The notes: generated by a model not told the origin, from the letters alone. A stretch of DNA of 57,642 nucleotides from Candidatus Gastranaerophilales bacterium (GCA_944325085.1 CALUYT010000004.1:1-57642); one strand, 5' to 3'. Counted from the first letter of the stretch, positions 1 to 8,167 are shown. Numbers and translations are program-made.

Positions 1-2
1 GT

Positions 3-830
3 GTTCCTAACCTCGTTGTATTCCTTAACAAATGCGATATGGTTGATGATCCGGAATTGTTAGAATTGGTTGAAATGGAAGTTAGAGAACTTCTTACTTC
101 TTATGAATTCGACGGTGACAACATTCCGTTCATCCACGGTTCTGCTTTGAAAGCTCTTGAAGCTGTTCAAGCTAATCCAAATGTACAACGCGGCCAAGAC
201 AAATGGGTTGACAAAATTTGGGAATTGATGGATGCAGTTGATACATACTTCCCAACTCCTGAACGTGATTTGGACAAACCATTCTTGATGCCTGTTGAAG
301 ACGTATTCTCTATCACTGGTCGTGGTACTGTTGCTACAGGCCGTGTAGAACGTGGTATTGTTAAAGTTGGTGATGAAGTTGAATTAGTTGGTATTAAACC
401 TACTAAGAAAACTACAGTTACTGGTGTTGAAATGTTCAGAAAATCTCTTGAACAAGGTCAAGCTGGTGACAACATTGGTGCTTTACTTCGTGGTGTTGAT
501 AAAACTGAAATCGAACGTGGTCAAGTTTTAGCAAAACCAGGATCTATTCACCCACACACTAAATTCACAGCTAACGTTTACGTATTAACAAAAGAAGAAG
601 GTGGACGTCACACTCCATTCTTCCCAGGATACAGACCTCAATTCTACATCAGAACAACTGACGTAACTGGTTCTATCCAATTCGAAGGTCAAATGGTAAT
701 GCCTGGTGATAACGTTGTTATGACAGTTGAATTGATTGCTCCTGTTGCTATCGAACAAGGTATGAGATTCGCTATCCGTGAAGGTGGTAGAACTGTTGGT
801 GCTGGTGTTGTTGATACTATCATCGAATAG
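3..830 (+). CDS. tuf: Elongation factor Tu, 3' part (5' end outside window)
   Basis: EF-Tu is the GTPase that delivers aminoacyl-tRNA to the ribosome in the cytoplasm. The reading frame is open from base 3 and begins inside the G domain: the NKCD nucleotide-specificity motif is encoded just before base 39, followed by [19 protein letters not shown] and the GSALKAL motif. Domain 2 ([14 protein letters not shown]) and domain 3 ([16 protein letters not shown]) follow, ending in the usual C-terminus. About 275 residues are present, so roughly the first 120 lie upstream. Codon use is more C-rich than the neighbouring genes, as expected for a highly expressed gene. A strong terminator follows directly. 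Confidence 0.98.
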   Translation, partial: VPNLVVFLNKCDMVDDPELLELVEMEVRELLTSYEFDGDNIPFIHGSALKALEAVQANPNVQRGQDKWVDKIWELMDAVDTYFPTPERDLDKPFLMPVEDVFSITGRGTVATGRVERGIVKVGDEVELVGIKPTKKTTVTGVEMFRKSLEQGQAGDNIGALLRGVDKTEIERGQVLAKPGSIHPHTKFTANVYVLTKEEGGRHTPFFPGYRPQFYIRTTDVTGSIQFEGQMVMPGDNVVMTVELIAPVAIEQGMRFAIREGGRTVGAGVVDTIIE

Positions 831-852
831 TTTCTAACATATTAGAAATTCA

Positions 853-890
853 CAAAAAAAGACTTGATATTATTTATCAAGTCTTTTTTG
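853..890 (+). terminator. Rho-independent terminator of tuf
   Basis: Inverted repeat AAAAAGACTTGATA / TATCAAGTCTTTTT-type stem with a T-run, 22 bases after the tuf stop. The A-run on the other side means it could also work on the minus strand. Confidence 0.9.
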
Positions 891-963
891 TTTCATACTT
901 ACCATTAATCTTTCCCGAGTTAAATTGCATTAAAACCAGAAGTCTTCTGTTTGCTTTTATTTA

Positions 964-1137
964 TTATGCTAATAATGCCTCTAAAATTTTAGCATTTGTT
1001 TGTGCCCGTCTGGAATTCAACAAATACTTTTCAACGCTCGCTTTAATTTCTTGAGCATCTGTATCTAAATACTTGACCTCACTATCAAGCATTTTTAAAT
1101 ACTCTTTAACAGTTACCATTTGATAATTATTTTTCAT
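964..1137 (-). CDS. Small MVTVKEY/NAKILEALLA-family protein (57 aa), copy 1
   Basis: Unrecognised 57-residue protein, one of four related small proteins in this cluster. It has an N-terminal MVTVKEYLKML segment, a central charged helix-like region (SVEKYLLNSRRAQ) and the C-terminal tail NAKILEALLA. It aligns almost end to end with the two 56-aa copies upstream, for example KEI/QEI, SVEKYLL and TNAKI. I start it at the ATG at 1137, preceded by GGGGA, rather than an in-frame TTG three codons upstream. It lies 45 bases after the RHH gene stop and has no promoter box of its own, so the two probably form an operon. No signal peptide or membrane segment is visible. Function unknown. Confidence 0.75.
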   Translation of the reverse strand: MKNNYQMVTVKEYLKMLDSEVKYLDTDAQEIKASVEKYLLNSRRAQTNAKILEALLA

Positions 1138-1182
1138 TTTCCCCAAAATCCTATAATATTTTTCCCAAAATCAATTATTCAA

Positions 1183-1371
1183 CTATCCCAAAAGGGCTTC
1201 CAAAATTTCTGCATTAGATACAGCTTTTTTACCATTTCTAACTTGTGATCTATACATATATGTTCTTAATGCTTCTCTGATTAACTCTGAACGAGTACGA
1301 TTTTCAGAATTTGCTACTGAATCGATTTCATCTAAAAATTTTTCAGGCATTGAAATTAAAACTCTGGCCAT
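1183..1371 (-). CDS. Ribbon-helix-helix (CopG/MetJ-type) DNA-binding protein with NAEILEALLG tail
   Basis: A 62-residue protein. Residues 1-45 (MARVLISMPEKFLDEID ... NRTRSELIREALRTYM) match the CopG/Arc ribbon-helix-helix pattern: a beta strand, then two helices with the SELIREAL second helix. Such proteins bind DNA as dimers and often repress their own promoter. The last ten residues, NAEILEALLG, are the same C-terminal tail carried by the neighbouring small proteins, which is not part of the usual RHH fold. The start has a clear AAAGGAG ribosome site. The gene has the conserved promoter box at 1405-1444. No toxin-like partner is recognisable, so an antitoxin role is not claimed; a local regulator of the cluster is the inference. 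Confidence 0.88.
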   Translation of the reverse strand: MARVLISMPEKFLDEIDSVANSENRTRSELIREALRTYMYRSQVRNGKKAVSNAEILEALLG

Positions 1372-1404
1372 ATTTTTCTCCTTTAATTTTTCCTTTGTAA
1401 TCCC

Positions 1405-1444
1405 CTTACTTATATATAAAGTATTTTTATCTGTAAAAATTGCC
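1405..1444 (-). promoter_or_regulatory. Conserved cluster promoter/operator, copy A (RHH gene)
   Basis: Read on the minus strand: GGCAA, 18 bases, then CTTTATATATAAGTAAG, followed by a G-run. The same two blocks with the same 18-base spacing occur upstream of three other minus-strand small genes here. The second block is an imperfect palindrome (CTTA...TAAAG) with a TATATA core that could be a -10 box and an RHH operator at once. Confidence 0.75.
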
Positions 1445-1500
1445 TATTTTATAAAGAAAAAGTATATATCCTTAATATAATTTTACATTTCGTAAAAGAT

Positions 1501-1537
1501 AAAAAAAGGAGCAACTACATCAAGTAATTACTCCTTT
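1501..1537 (-). terminator. Terminator of the 98-aa repeat protein gene
   Basis: Arms 1505-1518 and 1524-1537. On the minus strand the 14-bp stem forms with two G-U pairs and is followed by seven T; on the plus strand the same positions are C-A mismatches, so it is oriented for the minus-strand gene. Confidence 0.8.
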
Positions 1538-1563
1538 GTATTTTATATTGTTTATTTTTGTTA

Positions 1564-1860
1564 TTAAGCTAATAATGATTCTAAAAGTTGAGCATTAATT
1601 CTATCTTTACGAGATTTAGATAATGAAAGTTCGATTGATCTTTCAATTTCATGATCTTCTGCTGTTGAATATTTAACGTTTTCTAAAGCTTTGGCATATT
1701 CTCTTACAGTAATCATTGTAGAAGCTTGAGATAATGCACATTGTGTCCTCAAAGATTTTGCATAATCTGCAGCTGTAATCATAGTAGATCTTTGTTCATT
1801 TTCTTTTCTTAAAGATTCAACATATTCTTTAACTGTTATTAATTCTGAATGATTTTGCAT
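1564..1860 (-). CDS. Small-protein family member with three internal MITVxEYAKSL repeats (98 aa)
   Basis: Unrecognised protein related to the 56-57 aa neighbours but longer because the N-terminal motif is present three times: ELITVKEYVESL, TMITAADYAKSL and TMITVREYAKAL, spaced about 25-27 residues apart. The C-terminal part (EIERSIELSLSKSRKDRINAQLLESLLA) matches the family tail. The start is taken at the ATG at 1860, with GGGG about 8 bases upstream, instead of an in-frame TTG two codons earlier. It has its own promoter box and terminator. The repeat unit loosely resembles the first helix of MerR/excisionase-type HTH domains, but the second helix is missing, so no function is assigned. Confidence 0.75.
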   Translation of the reverse strand: MQNHSELITVKEYVESLRKENEQRSTMITAADYAKSLRTQCALSQASTMITVREYAKALENVKYSTAEDHEIERSIELSLSKSRKDRINAQLLESLLA

Positions 1861-1891
1861 ATCCAAACCCCTATTCTCTTAATATATTTCC

Positions 1892-1931
1892 CTTACATAT
1901 ATATAAAGGATTTTTTTTATAAAAATTTGCC
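1892..1931 (-). promoter_or_regulatory. Conserved cluster promoter/operator, copy B
   Basis: Minus strand: GGCAA, 18 bases, CTTTATATATATGTAAG, then GGAAA. Spacing is identical to the other copies. It lies about 30 bases before the start at 1860. Confidence 0.75.
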
Positions 1932-1984
1932 TCAAAATCACCATATATTAACATATTTTAACAGAAAAAACAATATATAATCAA

Positions 1985-2016
1985 AAGGACGGATTTAAAC
2001 TATTAAATCCGTCCTT
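1985..2016 (-). terminator. Terminator of small-protein copy 3
   Basis: Perfect 14-bp stem (AAGGACGGATTTAA, loop ACTA or its complement, TTAAATCCGTCCTT) 25 bases downstream of the minus-strand stop at 2042. Confidence 0.85.
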
Positions 2017-2041
2017 ACAAACTTTTTATAAAGTATTTTAA

Positions 2042-2212
2042 TTATGCTAATAAAGCTTCAACGATTTTTTCATTTGTTTTTGCTCTTTGGATACTTAACA
2101 AATATTTTTCAACACTTTTTTCAATTTCTTTTTCTTCAACTGATAAACATTTTACATTATCCAAGCTTTCAACATAATCTTTAACTGTTACCATTTCATA
2201 ATCATTTCTCAT
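2042..2212 (-). CDS. Small MVTVKDY/NEKIVEALLA-family protein (56 aa), copy 3
   Basis: A 56-residue protein: MRNDYEMVTVKDYVESLDN, then VKCLSVEEKEIEKSVEKYLL, then SIQRAKTNEKIVEALLA. It is nearly identical to the next copy (C for Y and E for A substitutions). The ribosome site is GGGGAATAAG, with the ATG at 2212. Promoter box upstream and a perfect terminator downstream make it a self-contained cassette. The predicted protein is mostly helical and highly charged, without signal peptide. Function unknown. Confidence 0.8.
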   Translation of the reverse strand: MRNDYEMVTVKDYVESLDNVKCLSVEEKEIEKSVEKYLLSIQRAKTNEKIVEALLA

Positions 2213-2248
2213 AATCTTATTCCCCTTTTTTATTTTATTCTCATTTCC

Positions 2249-2288
2249 CTTACATATATATAAAGTATTTTTTGATTGAAAAATTGCC
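2249..2288 (-). promoter_or_regulatory. Conserved cluster promoter/operator, copy C
   Basis: Minus strand: TAGGCAATTTTT ... ACTTTATATATATGTAAGGG. The 18-base spacing between GGCAA and CTTTATA is conserved, and the copy nearly matches copy D over the whole 50 bases. Confidence 0.78.
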
Positions 2289-2350
2289 TATTTTTTACTT
2301 AATAAGTATATAAAGTTTACATGTATTAATAAAAGAAACCTTCTAATCGA

Positions 2351-2382
2351 AAGGGCAGATTTAATAAATTAAATCTGCCCTT
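2351..2382 (-). terminator. Terminator of small-protein copy 4
   Basis: Perfect 14-bp stem AAGGGCAGATTTAA / TTAAATCTGCCCTT with a 4-base loop, 25 bases downstream of the minus-strand stop at 2408. Confidence 0.85.
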
Positions 2383-2407
2383 ATAAACCTTTCATATAGT
2401 TATTTCA

Positions 2408-2578
2408 TTATGCTAATAAAGCTTCAACTATTTTTGCGTTTGTTTTTGCTCTTTGGATACTTAACAAATATTTTTCAACACTTTTTTCAATTTCTTTTTC
2501 TTCAACAGATAAATATTTTACATTATCTAAGCTTTCAACATAATCTTTAACTGTTACCATTTCATAATCATTTCTCAT
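2408..2578 (-). CDS. Small MVTVKDY/NAKIVEALLA-family protein (56 aa), copy 4
   Basis: A 56-residue near-duplicate of the preceding cassette's protein, with MVTVKDYVESL near the N-terminus, SVEKYLLSIQRA in the middle and NAKIVEALLA at the end. GGGGAATAAG lies before the ATG at 2578. Conservation of the protein alongside diverged terminator stems suggests that the ORF is under selection. Function unknown. Confidence 0.8.
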   Translation of the reverse strand: MRNDYEMVTVKDYVESLDNVKYLSVEEKEIEKSVEKYLLSIQRAKTNAKIVEALLA

Positions 2579-2613
2579 AATCTTATTCCCCTTTTTATTT
2601 TATCTTTATTTCC

Positions 2614-2653
2614 CTTACATTTATATAAAGTATTTTCAGATTGAAAAATTGCC
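2614..2653 (-). promoter_or_regulatory. Conserved cluster promoter/operator, copy D
   Basis: Minus strand: TAGGCAATTTTT, then CTTTATATAAATGTAAGGG, with the same 18-base spacing. Confidence 0.75.
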
Positions 2654-2785
2654 TATTTTTTATTTAAAAGATATATACTCTTAATATAAATTAACATTAC
2701 TTCATAAAAACAGAAAAGAATATATATTACAAAGGTTTTGAAGTAAAATTAAATAAAGAAGTAGCTAGTTAGAAGGGAAATATAA

Positions 2786-3883
2786 ATGCTAAGAACTGGG
2801 ATTGTAGGATTACCAAATGTTGGGAAATCAACACTATTTAACGCACTGACAAATGCAAGGAACGCACAAAGTGCAAATTATCCGTTTTGTACAATTGAAC
2901 CTAATATTGGAGTTGTGGATGTGCCGGATGAAAGGCTTCCAATTTTAGCGAAATTATGTAAAACAGAAACAATTATACCTACAGCAATTGAATTTGTTGA
3001 TATTGCAGGTTTAGTAAAAGGTGCAAGTAAGGGAGAAGGACTTGGTAACCAATTCTTACAAAACATAAGAGAAGTTGATGCAATTATACAAGTTGTAAGA
3101 TGCTTTGACGATGAAAACACTATACACGTGGCAGGTAAAGTTGACCCATTAAGCGATATAGAAACAATTAACACAGAATTAGCACTTGCAGATATGGCAT
3201 CTATTGAAAGAAGACAAGCAAGAATCGCAAAAACCGTAAAAGGCGGAGATAAAGAAGCTGTTTTAGAAGACAAAGTGCTTACTAAATTAACAGATTTATT
3301 ATCAGATTGCACATTCATTGATATATCAAAACATTTTGAAGAAGATGAAATTCCTGTTGTAAAAAGATTAAATCTACTATCAACAAAACCTGTTATATAT
3401 TGTGCTAACGTATCAGAATTTGATTTAAAAGATGGAAATGAATACACCCAAAAAGTTGGCGAGTACGCAAAATCTCACGGCGCTGAAATGGTTGTAATCA
3501 CAGCTAAAATTGAAGAAGAATTAGCAGATTTAGGAAAAGAAGAAGCTGAAGAATACTTAAAAGAACTAGGTATTGAAGATAGCGGAATCAATAGAATGAT
3601 AAAATCAGTATATAATCTGCTAAAACTTAGAACATTTATAACTGCCGGAGAAAAAGAAGTTAGAGCTTGGACAATAACAGCCGGAACAAAAGCTCCACAA
3701 GCTGCCGGAGTTATTCATACCGACTTTGAAAAAGGATTTATTAGAGCTGAAATAACACCATATAAAGACTTTGTAGAACTTGGTTCTTATAATGCTTGCA
3801 AAGAAAAAGGTGTAACAAGACTTGAAGGCAAAGATTATATAGTCCAAGACGGAGATTTAGTTCATTTCAGATTTGCAGTATAA
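2786..3883 (+). CDS. ychF: Ribosome-binding ATPase YchF (OLA1 family)
   Basis: A 365-residue P-loop protein of the Obg-like YchF family, which binds ribosomes and prefers ATP. Residues 1-20 carry the P-loop GLPNVGKSTLFNAL. Switch/G3 is DIAGLVKGASKGEGLGNQFL, and the usual NKxD motif is replaced by NVSE, as is normal for YchF and explains loss of GTP specificity. The C-terminal TGS-like domain (FITAGEKEVRAWTI ... HTDFEKGFIRAEI ... GKDYIVQDGDLVHFRFAV) is complete. The family length is about 363, so the gene is intact. The ribosome site GAAGGGA precedes the ATG. It converges on the GH13 gene and shares its terminator. Confidence 0.97.
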   Translation: MLRTGIVGLPNVGKSTLFNALTNARNAQSANYPFCTIEPNIGVVDVPDERLPILAKLCKTETIIPTAIEFVDIAGLVKGASKGEGLGNQFLQNIREVDAIIQVVRCFDDENTIHVAGKVDPLSDIETINTELALADMASIERRQARIAKTVKGGDKEAVLEDKVLTKLTDLLSDCTFIDISKHFEEDEIPVVKRLNLLSTKPVIYCANVSEFDLKDGNEYTQKVGEYAKSHGAEMVVITAKIEEELADLGKEEAEEYLKELGIEDSGINRMIKSVYNLLKLRTFITAGEKEVRAWTITAGTKAPQAAGVIHTDFEKGFIRAEITPYKDFVELGSYNACKEKGVTRLEGKDYIVQDGDLVHFRFAV

Positions 3884-3914
3884 AAAAAAAGACCCTATAA
3901 AGGGTCTTTTTTTT
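3883..3914. terminator. Bidirectional terminator between ychF and the GH13 gene
   Basis: A8-GACCCT, loop ATAA, AGGGTC-T8. It is symmetrical, so it can serve both convergent genes. Confidence 0.93.
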
Positions 3915-3930
3915 GAATTATATATATTAC

Positions 3931-6900
3931 TTATCTTGTCAATAATAATTTTTTACCACATTCATAAGACTTATTATCATAAGCATTTGTAACATATCTT
4001 GAATTTGGTTTAAAATCATTTCTACCGGTAAATGTTAAAGGTGTATTTTCAGGAACAGAATACAATATCAAAGTAGAATCTGTTATAGGAATTGTTCCAT
4101 CTCCAGTACATCTTTTTATAAAATATTTACCGTGAAGTTCATTTACAACATACGTATCGTCTTCATTTTTAGCATTATGGAATATAGTACCATTCTTAAG
4201 CCCAGGAATACCTACACCATTGTCACCATTTAAGAAAATTGTATGTTCTTGCTGATTATGATCTTTTTGAATTTCAAAATTCAATTGAATAGACTCTAAT
4301 GATAAATCTTGTTTATTGTATTCATATCTATAATCATTATGTAATGCAGAAGTATTAAACAAAGAAACAGCCATTCTACCATCTGTACTTTGTCTAAATA
4401 TTGCAGGAACTTTAACACCTTGTTTAGAAGTTTGCATTGGTAATGTATAAACAGCACCGTTATTTAAAGCATTACACTTAGGATTTTTACGTATAGACAT
4501 AGCTTCATCAAAGAAACCTTTGTACTTAGCTATCAAAGCTTTATACTTGGTTGCATCAGTAGAATCCAACCATTCATCATGAACTCTTTGACGACCTTGT
4601 AAATACATATTCTTAGATTTAGTATCATAACCTGTAGCTCCAACATCATCACCATCAAATAGTGTTGGCATACCAGGTAATGCAACTAAAAATTTCATCA
4701 TTGCCAATACTTTTGATAAAGCTGGTCCCATAACAGTATCAAACACAGCTTCTTCAAAGTGAGATTCTGCTTCTGGAGGAAGTTGGAATCCATATTCTGT
4801 TCTAGCCTGTTTCAATACCATTGAAATTGAAATATCTATCGGTTTTATACCAAAAGCATCAGGATCAAATCGTTTACCTAAATACTTACCATTAGCCAAA
4901 TCTGAAATAGCTTTACAAATAGGAACAAATGCTTTATTAAATTCATCTGGATTATTCAATACAGGATAATCTTTCTTATATGAATTTAACACATTAACAA
5001 ATGCAAGATGTAAAGCATCTGCCATTGCAACAGCCTTAGCTGAAGCATGTGAATAATCAAAATTATTAACTTCGTAAGCTGGAATGTCACCAATAAATCT
5101 ATTATTTAATATTTTGAATGCTGTACGTTTATATTCAAAATTATCAGTATAATTCAAATTAGTATAGAACAATTCCATATCCATAGCAGCACAATGCAAA
5201 GCTCTTGGCTTATCATGGTTACCTATAAACGTATAAGCATACATTACAGAATCTAAACCACCTGATCTGATAAATGGATTATCTCCACCTACCATTTTTT
5301 CAAAAATTATCTTTTGAAGTTTATCTTGATCAGCTTGAGAAGCTCCATTTTCAAAATCTTTTCCAAATATATTTGATATTAATCTAAACCAATGAGAATA
5401 ATTTGCAGTAGAAGACATGCCGGTTTCTCTTTGGAATTTTGAAACGATATCGGAATGTTTAGGGAACTTTTTAGACTGAGAACCATAACCCTTATTGTGC
5501 ATATCAATTTCATCTGTAACTTCGGCAACAGTATAAGCATTTGGATTTTTAGAAATAACACCTTGAGTAAATTTCTTCCAGAAGTTTATTACTTGCTGCC
5601 AAGTATAATCAAAATTATTAAGTCCGTTACGTAAAGCTTCTACATCTGCAATATCTTTCGTAGCGTCAATTCTCCAATCTAAACCGGCTTGAGTCTTATC
5701 AATAATTAAATCAGCCAATTGGAAACTTGCCAAGTTTGTATCTTTTATAGTTCTAACCAAACTTTCAACAATCTCACTATCAATAGATGAATCTAACCCT
5801 TTCATACCTTTTTTAATACGATATAAAAGCATTTCTGCTTCATCTTGCGGAGAGGCCGGATTCAATATACCTAAAGTTTGTAATGATACATCTTTTAAAG
5901 TTTTATAATCATAAGTTAATTCACCTGAACCTGAATCAATAGCAACAGTTAAATCAGGAACTAAAGACTTAACCACAGCATATTTAGCAATTACAGGAGT
6001 TAATAATGGCAATACATATTTACCATATTCTGTAACTTCTTCACCTTTAAATAATTTCTTATCAGCTGGCATAACAGAATCAACTGTAGTTAAAACCTGA
6101 TTTGCAAAGTTAGACATTTCATTTTTATAAATATTGTCCATAGCTTCATATGTCTTTTTGTATTCTTCAGGCAAATGTTTGTTTCCAGCTTTATATATTT
6201 TATATCTAGGAACACCTATTTCAGAAGGCACTGTAGCTCTTTTTGAAACCAAAGGAGATGCTAATACTGAAACTAAGTTATCTCCAAATTCGAAAGAATC
6301 TAACGGTGTATTCATTAAACCTTCCAAAATTTGAGATTTTTTATCTTCATTAGACAGAACTCGTTTATTATTATAAAAACCTTCTAATACATTTTCCACT
6401 TCAGCTTTTGTTACTTCAGCTTTAACTGAATTAGGGAATATCTTATTATTAGAAATATTTAAAATATGATTATATACCTGAGATGGGTTATTTTTATCAA
6501 CTGCTCTTAAAGATTGAGCTACATATAAGCGCAATATATCATCAGTTTTTTCTGTCCAATATTGACCAGATGAAACTGCATAATCTTGAACTTGATAATT
6601 TGCTCTGATCATTTTTCTCATTTCAAGCTTACGTTCATCTATTGGAAGATTTTTTAACGCTTTTGTATCTGTATGAGAATAAACAAAATTCAATTTTGCA
6701 ATATCAGGGTTTGCATCCCAAGTTTCAAAACCACTTTCAAATTTTCCATCAACAGAAAATGTCTTAAATTTAGATAATAATCTTGCACCCTTAGGACTAT
6801 CCATATCAATAACCCTATTTGGATGATGATCATTATATTCATTCAAACGTTTAATATTTTCGTTATAAACTTCAGGATCTACTTCAAATGCATAAGGGAA

Positions 6901-8082
6901 TACTGAATCATTATGAGAATGAAGTTCATATACATTTGGAGTACTCATTTTTGAGTAAGTTTTTATTAATGATTTATTATCATTTCTTTCTTCTTCTGTA
7001 ACTAATCGAGTATCAAAAAATTGAATATATGTTGGCTTTTTAGAATCATATTTAAGATTTTTCTTTATTGAAACATGACCAATTCTATTCTGAGTATATT
7101 GATATGGTGAGTTTACAATCTTGTGAGATATAAAATCTTTATTTTTTACAAACACACCCAATGATAATGGATTGTCTTTAATATTAGAAGCTTTAAACCA
7201 ATTAAAATATGGTGAATCTTCGCCCCATTTTAATAAATGTTTAAAGTGAACACCCTCTAAACCTTCATTAACAAAAGCTCCATCTGATACAAAGTTTAAA
7301 CCGTGTGCAAACATTTTTCTTTGCAATGAAGCATAATTATTGATATTACCTAAAGAACTTGCCATTTGCATACAGTTCTTATTCCAATAAGCATGAGCGG
7401 TAAAATCATCATCGGTAAATATCGGTAATGAAATTATTCTATTATAATTATCGTACTCGCCGTTATCAATAGCATATTCTAAACCGGCTAAAGTACCACC
7501 GAATTTATTTGTAATAGTTTTAATACCATTTTCACCACGTTTAGCCAACTTCTCATCTTTTACAATCATATTTTGGTCATTATAAACATATCCTACCTTT
7601 TGAGAATCAATAATAACCAATTTCATGTTTCCACCACGAGAAAGATCAGACTTTGTAGGTGTTACAACGTTAAACATTTTTCTATAATCATTACCAGGAC
7701 GCTCATCAATCATCTCGCCAGCGTCAAGTTTAACACTTTCACTACCATTTCTTTTATCTTTTAAAATAAAATGATAAGCAAAAGACTGATTATCAGAAAT
7801 ACCATAATTAGAAGCAAGATCAATTCTATTTACGCCGGGTTTTAATTCATAGCGATCCTGATGATTTCTATCATAAGCTTTGCCTGTAGAAAAATAATTG
7901 CCATATTTATCTTTATCAAGCTTATATATCTCTAAATAACAAATATCCTTATCCGGATCATATGGATAAGAAACCTCAAATTGTCTAAAACCTTCATCAG
8001 ATTTTATAAACTTATACCCTTCAAATGAAACAGCATGTTTTTTGTTTACATGGTCATTTTTTACATCAAAATTTACTTTCAC
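3931..8082 (-). CDS. Giant GH13-like alpha-amylase-superfamily protein (1383 aa)
   Basis: Probably a cytoplasmic alpha-glucan enzyme; substrate not predictable. The N-terminal ~110 residues look like a beta-sandwich preceding the catalytic barrel (PYDPDKDICYLEIYKLD). Residues ~230-300 resemble the GH13 region I neighbourhood (HGLNFVSDGAFVNEGLEG ... SPYFNWF). Far downstream is FIGNHDKPRAL, the GH13 region IV pattern xxNHD, and GMPTLFDGDDVGATGY resembles the PGxPxxYxGDE segment. The C-terminal ~100 residues look like a closing beta domain. I could not place the nucleophile Asp and acid/base Glu. Several hundred residues of mostly helical insertion separate the barrel motifs, making it more than twice the usual GH13 length. 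No signal peptide is seen. The N-terminus carries the short motif VSFEGYK. Confidence 0.7.
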   Translation of the reverse strand: MKVNFDVKNDHVNKKHAVSFEGYKFIKSDEGFRQFEVSYPYDPDKDICYLEIYKLDKDKYGNYFSTGKAYDRNHQDRYELKPGVNRIDLASNYGISDNQSFAYHFILKDKRNGSESVKLDAGEMIDERPGNDYRKMFNVVTPTKSDLSRGGNMKLVIIDSQKVGYVYNDQNMIVKDEKLAKRGENGIKTITNKFGGTLAGLEYAIDNGEYDNYNRIISLPIFTDDDFTAHAYWNKNCMQMASSLGNINNYASLQRKMFAHGLNFVSDGAFVNEGLEGVHFKHLLKWGEDSPYFNWFKASNIKDNPLSLGVFVKNKDFISHKIVNSPYQYTQNRIGHVSIKKNLKYDSKKPTYIQFFDTRLVTEEERNDNKSLIKTYSKMSTPNVYELHSHNDSVFPYAFEVDPEVYNENIKRLNEYNDHHPNRVIDMDSPKGARLLSKFKTFSVDGKFESGFETWDANPDIAKLNFVYSHTDTKALKNLPIDERKLEMRKMIRANYQVQDYAVSSGQYWTEKTDDILRLYVAQSLRAVDKNNPSQVYNHILNISNNKIFPNSVKAEVTKAEVENVLEGFYNNKRVLSNEDKKSQILEGLMNTPLDSFEFGDNLVSVLASPLVSKRATVPSEIGVPRYKIYKAGNKHLPEEYKKTYEAMDNIYKNEMSNFANQVLTTVDSVMPADKKLFKGEEVTEYGKYVLPLLTPVIAKYAVVKSLVPDLTVAIDSGSGELTYDYKTLKDVSLQTLGILNPASPQDEAEMLLYRIKKGMKGLDSSIDSEIVESLVRTIKDTNLASFQLADLIIDKTQAGLDWRIDATKDIADVEALRNGLNNFDYTWQQVINFWKKFTQGVISKNPNAYTVAEVTDEIDMHNKGYGSQSKKFPKHSDIVSKFQRETGMSSTANYSHWFRLISNIFGKDFENGASQADQDKLQKIIFEKMVGGDNPFIRSGGLDSVMYAYTFIGNHDKPRALHCAAMDMELFYTNLNYTDNFEYKRTAFKILNNRFIGDIPAYEVNNFDYSHASAKAVAMADALHLAFVNVLNSYKKDYPVLNNPDEFNKAFVPICKAISDLANGKYLGKRFDPDAFGIKPIDISISMVLKQARTEYGFQLPPEAESHFEEAVFDTVMGPALSKVLAMMKFLVALPGMPTLFDGDDVGATGYDTKSKNMYLQGRQRVHDEWLDSTDATKYKALIAKYKGFFDEAMSIRKNPKCNALNNGAVYTLPMQTSKQGVKVPAIFRQSTDGRMAVSLFNTSALHNDYRYEYNKQDLSLESIQLNFEIQKDHNQQEHTIFLNGDNGVGIPGLKNGTIFHNAKNEDDTYVVNELHGKYFIKRCTGDGTIPITDSTLILYSVPENTPLTFTGRNDFKPNSRYVTNAYDNKSYECGKKLLLTR

Positions 8083-8167
8083 ACCTTACTCCTTAGTGTC
8101 AATTATAACAATTCTCAAAAAAAAATTTTGTTACTACAAAAGTCATTATTAAGAAAATTTTACAATG

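Larger units (their letters stand above)
1985..2653 (-). repeat. Tandem duplication of a ~366-bp gene cassette
   Basis: Two consecutive units (terminator, 56-aa ORF, ribosome site, promoter box), 1985-2288 and 2351-2653, are nearly identical in order, spacing and sequence with an offset of 366 bases. The coding parts differ at only a few codons. The terminator stems differ in sequence but each keeps perfect pairing. Confidence 0.85.

Noticed and set aside
1183-1371. Type II toxin-antitoxin module
   Set aside because: The RHH protein could be an antitoxin, but none of the small neighbours resembles a known toxin, and repeated copies without overlap do not fit the usual two-gene layout.
1985-2653. 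CRISPR or insertion sequence
   Set aside because: The repeats are whole gene cassettes with ORFs, promoters and terminators; no spacers, transposase or terminal inverted repeats.
2878-3447. Long ORF on the minus strand inside ychF
   Set aside because: Lies wholly antisense to a highly conserved gene; low-complexity translation typical of the reverse frame of AT-rich coding DNA, with no ribosome site.
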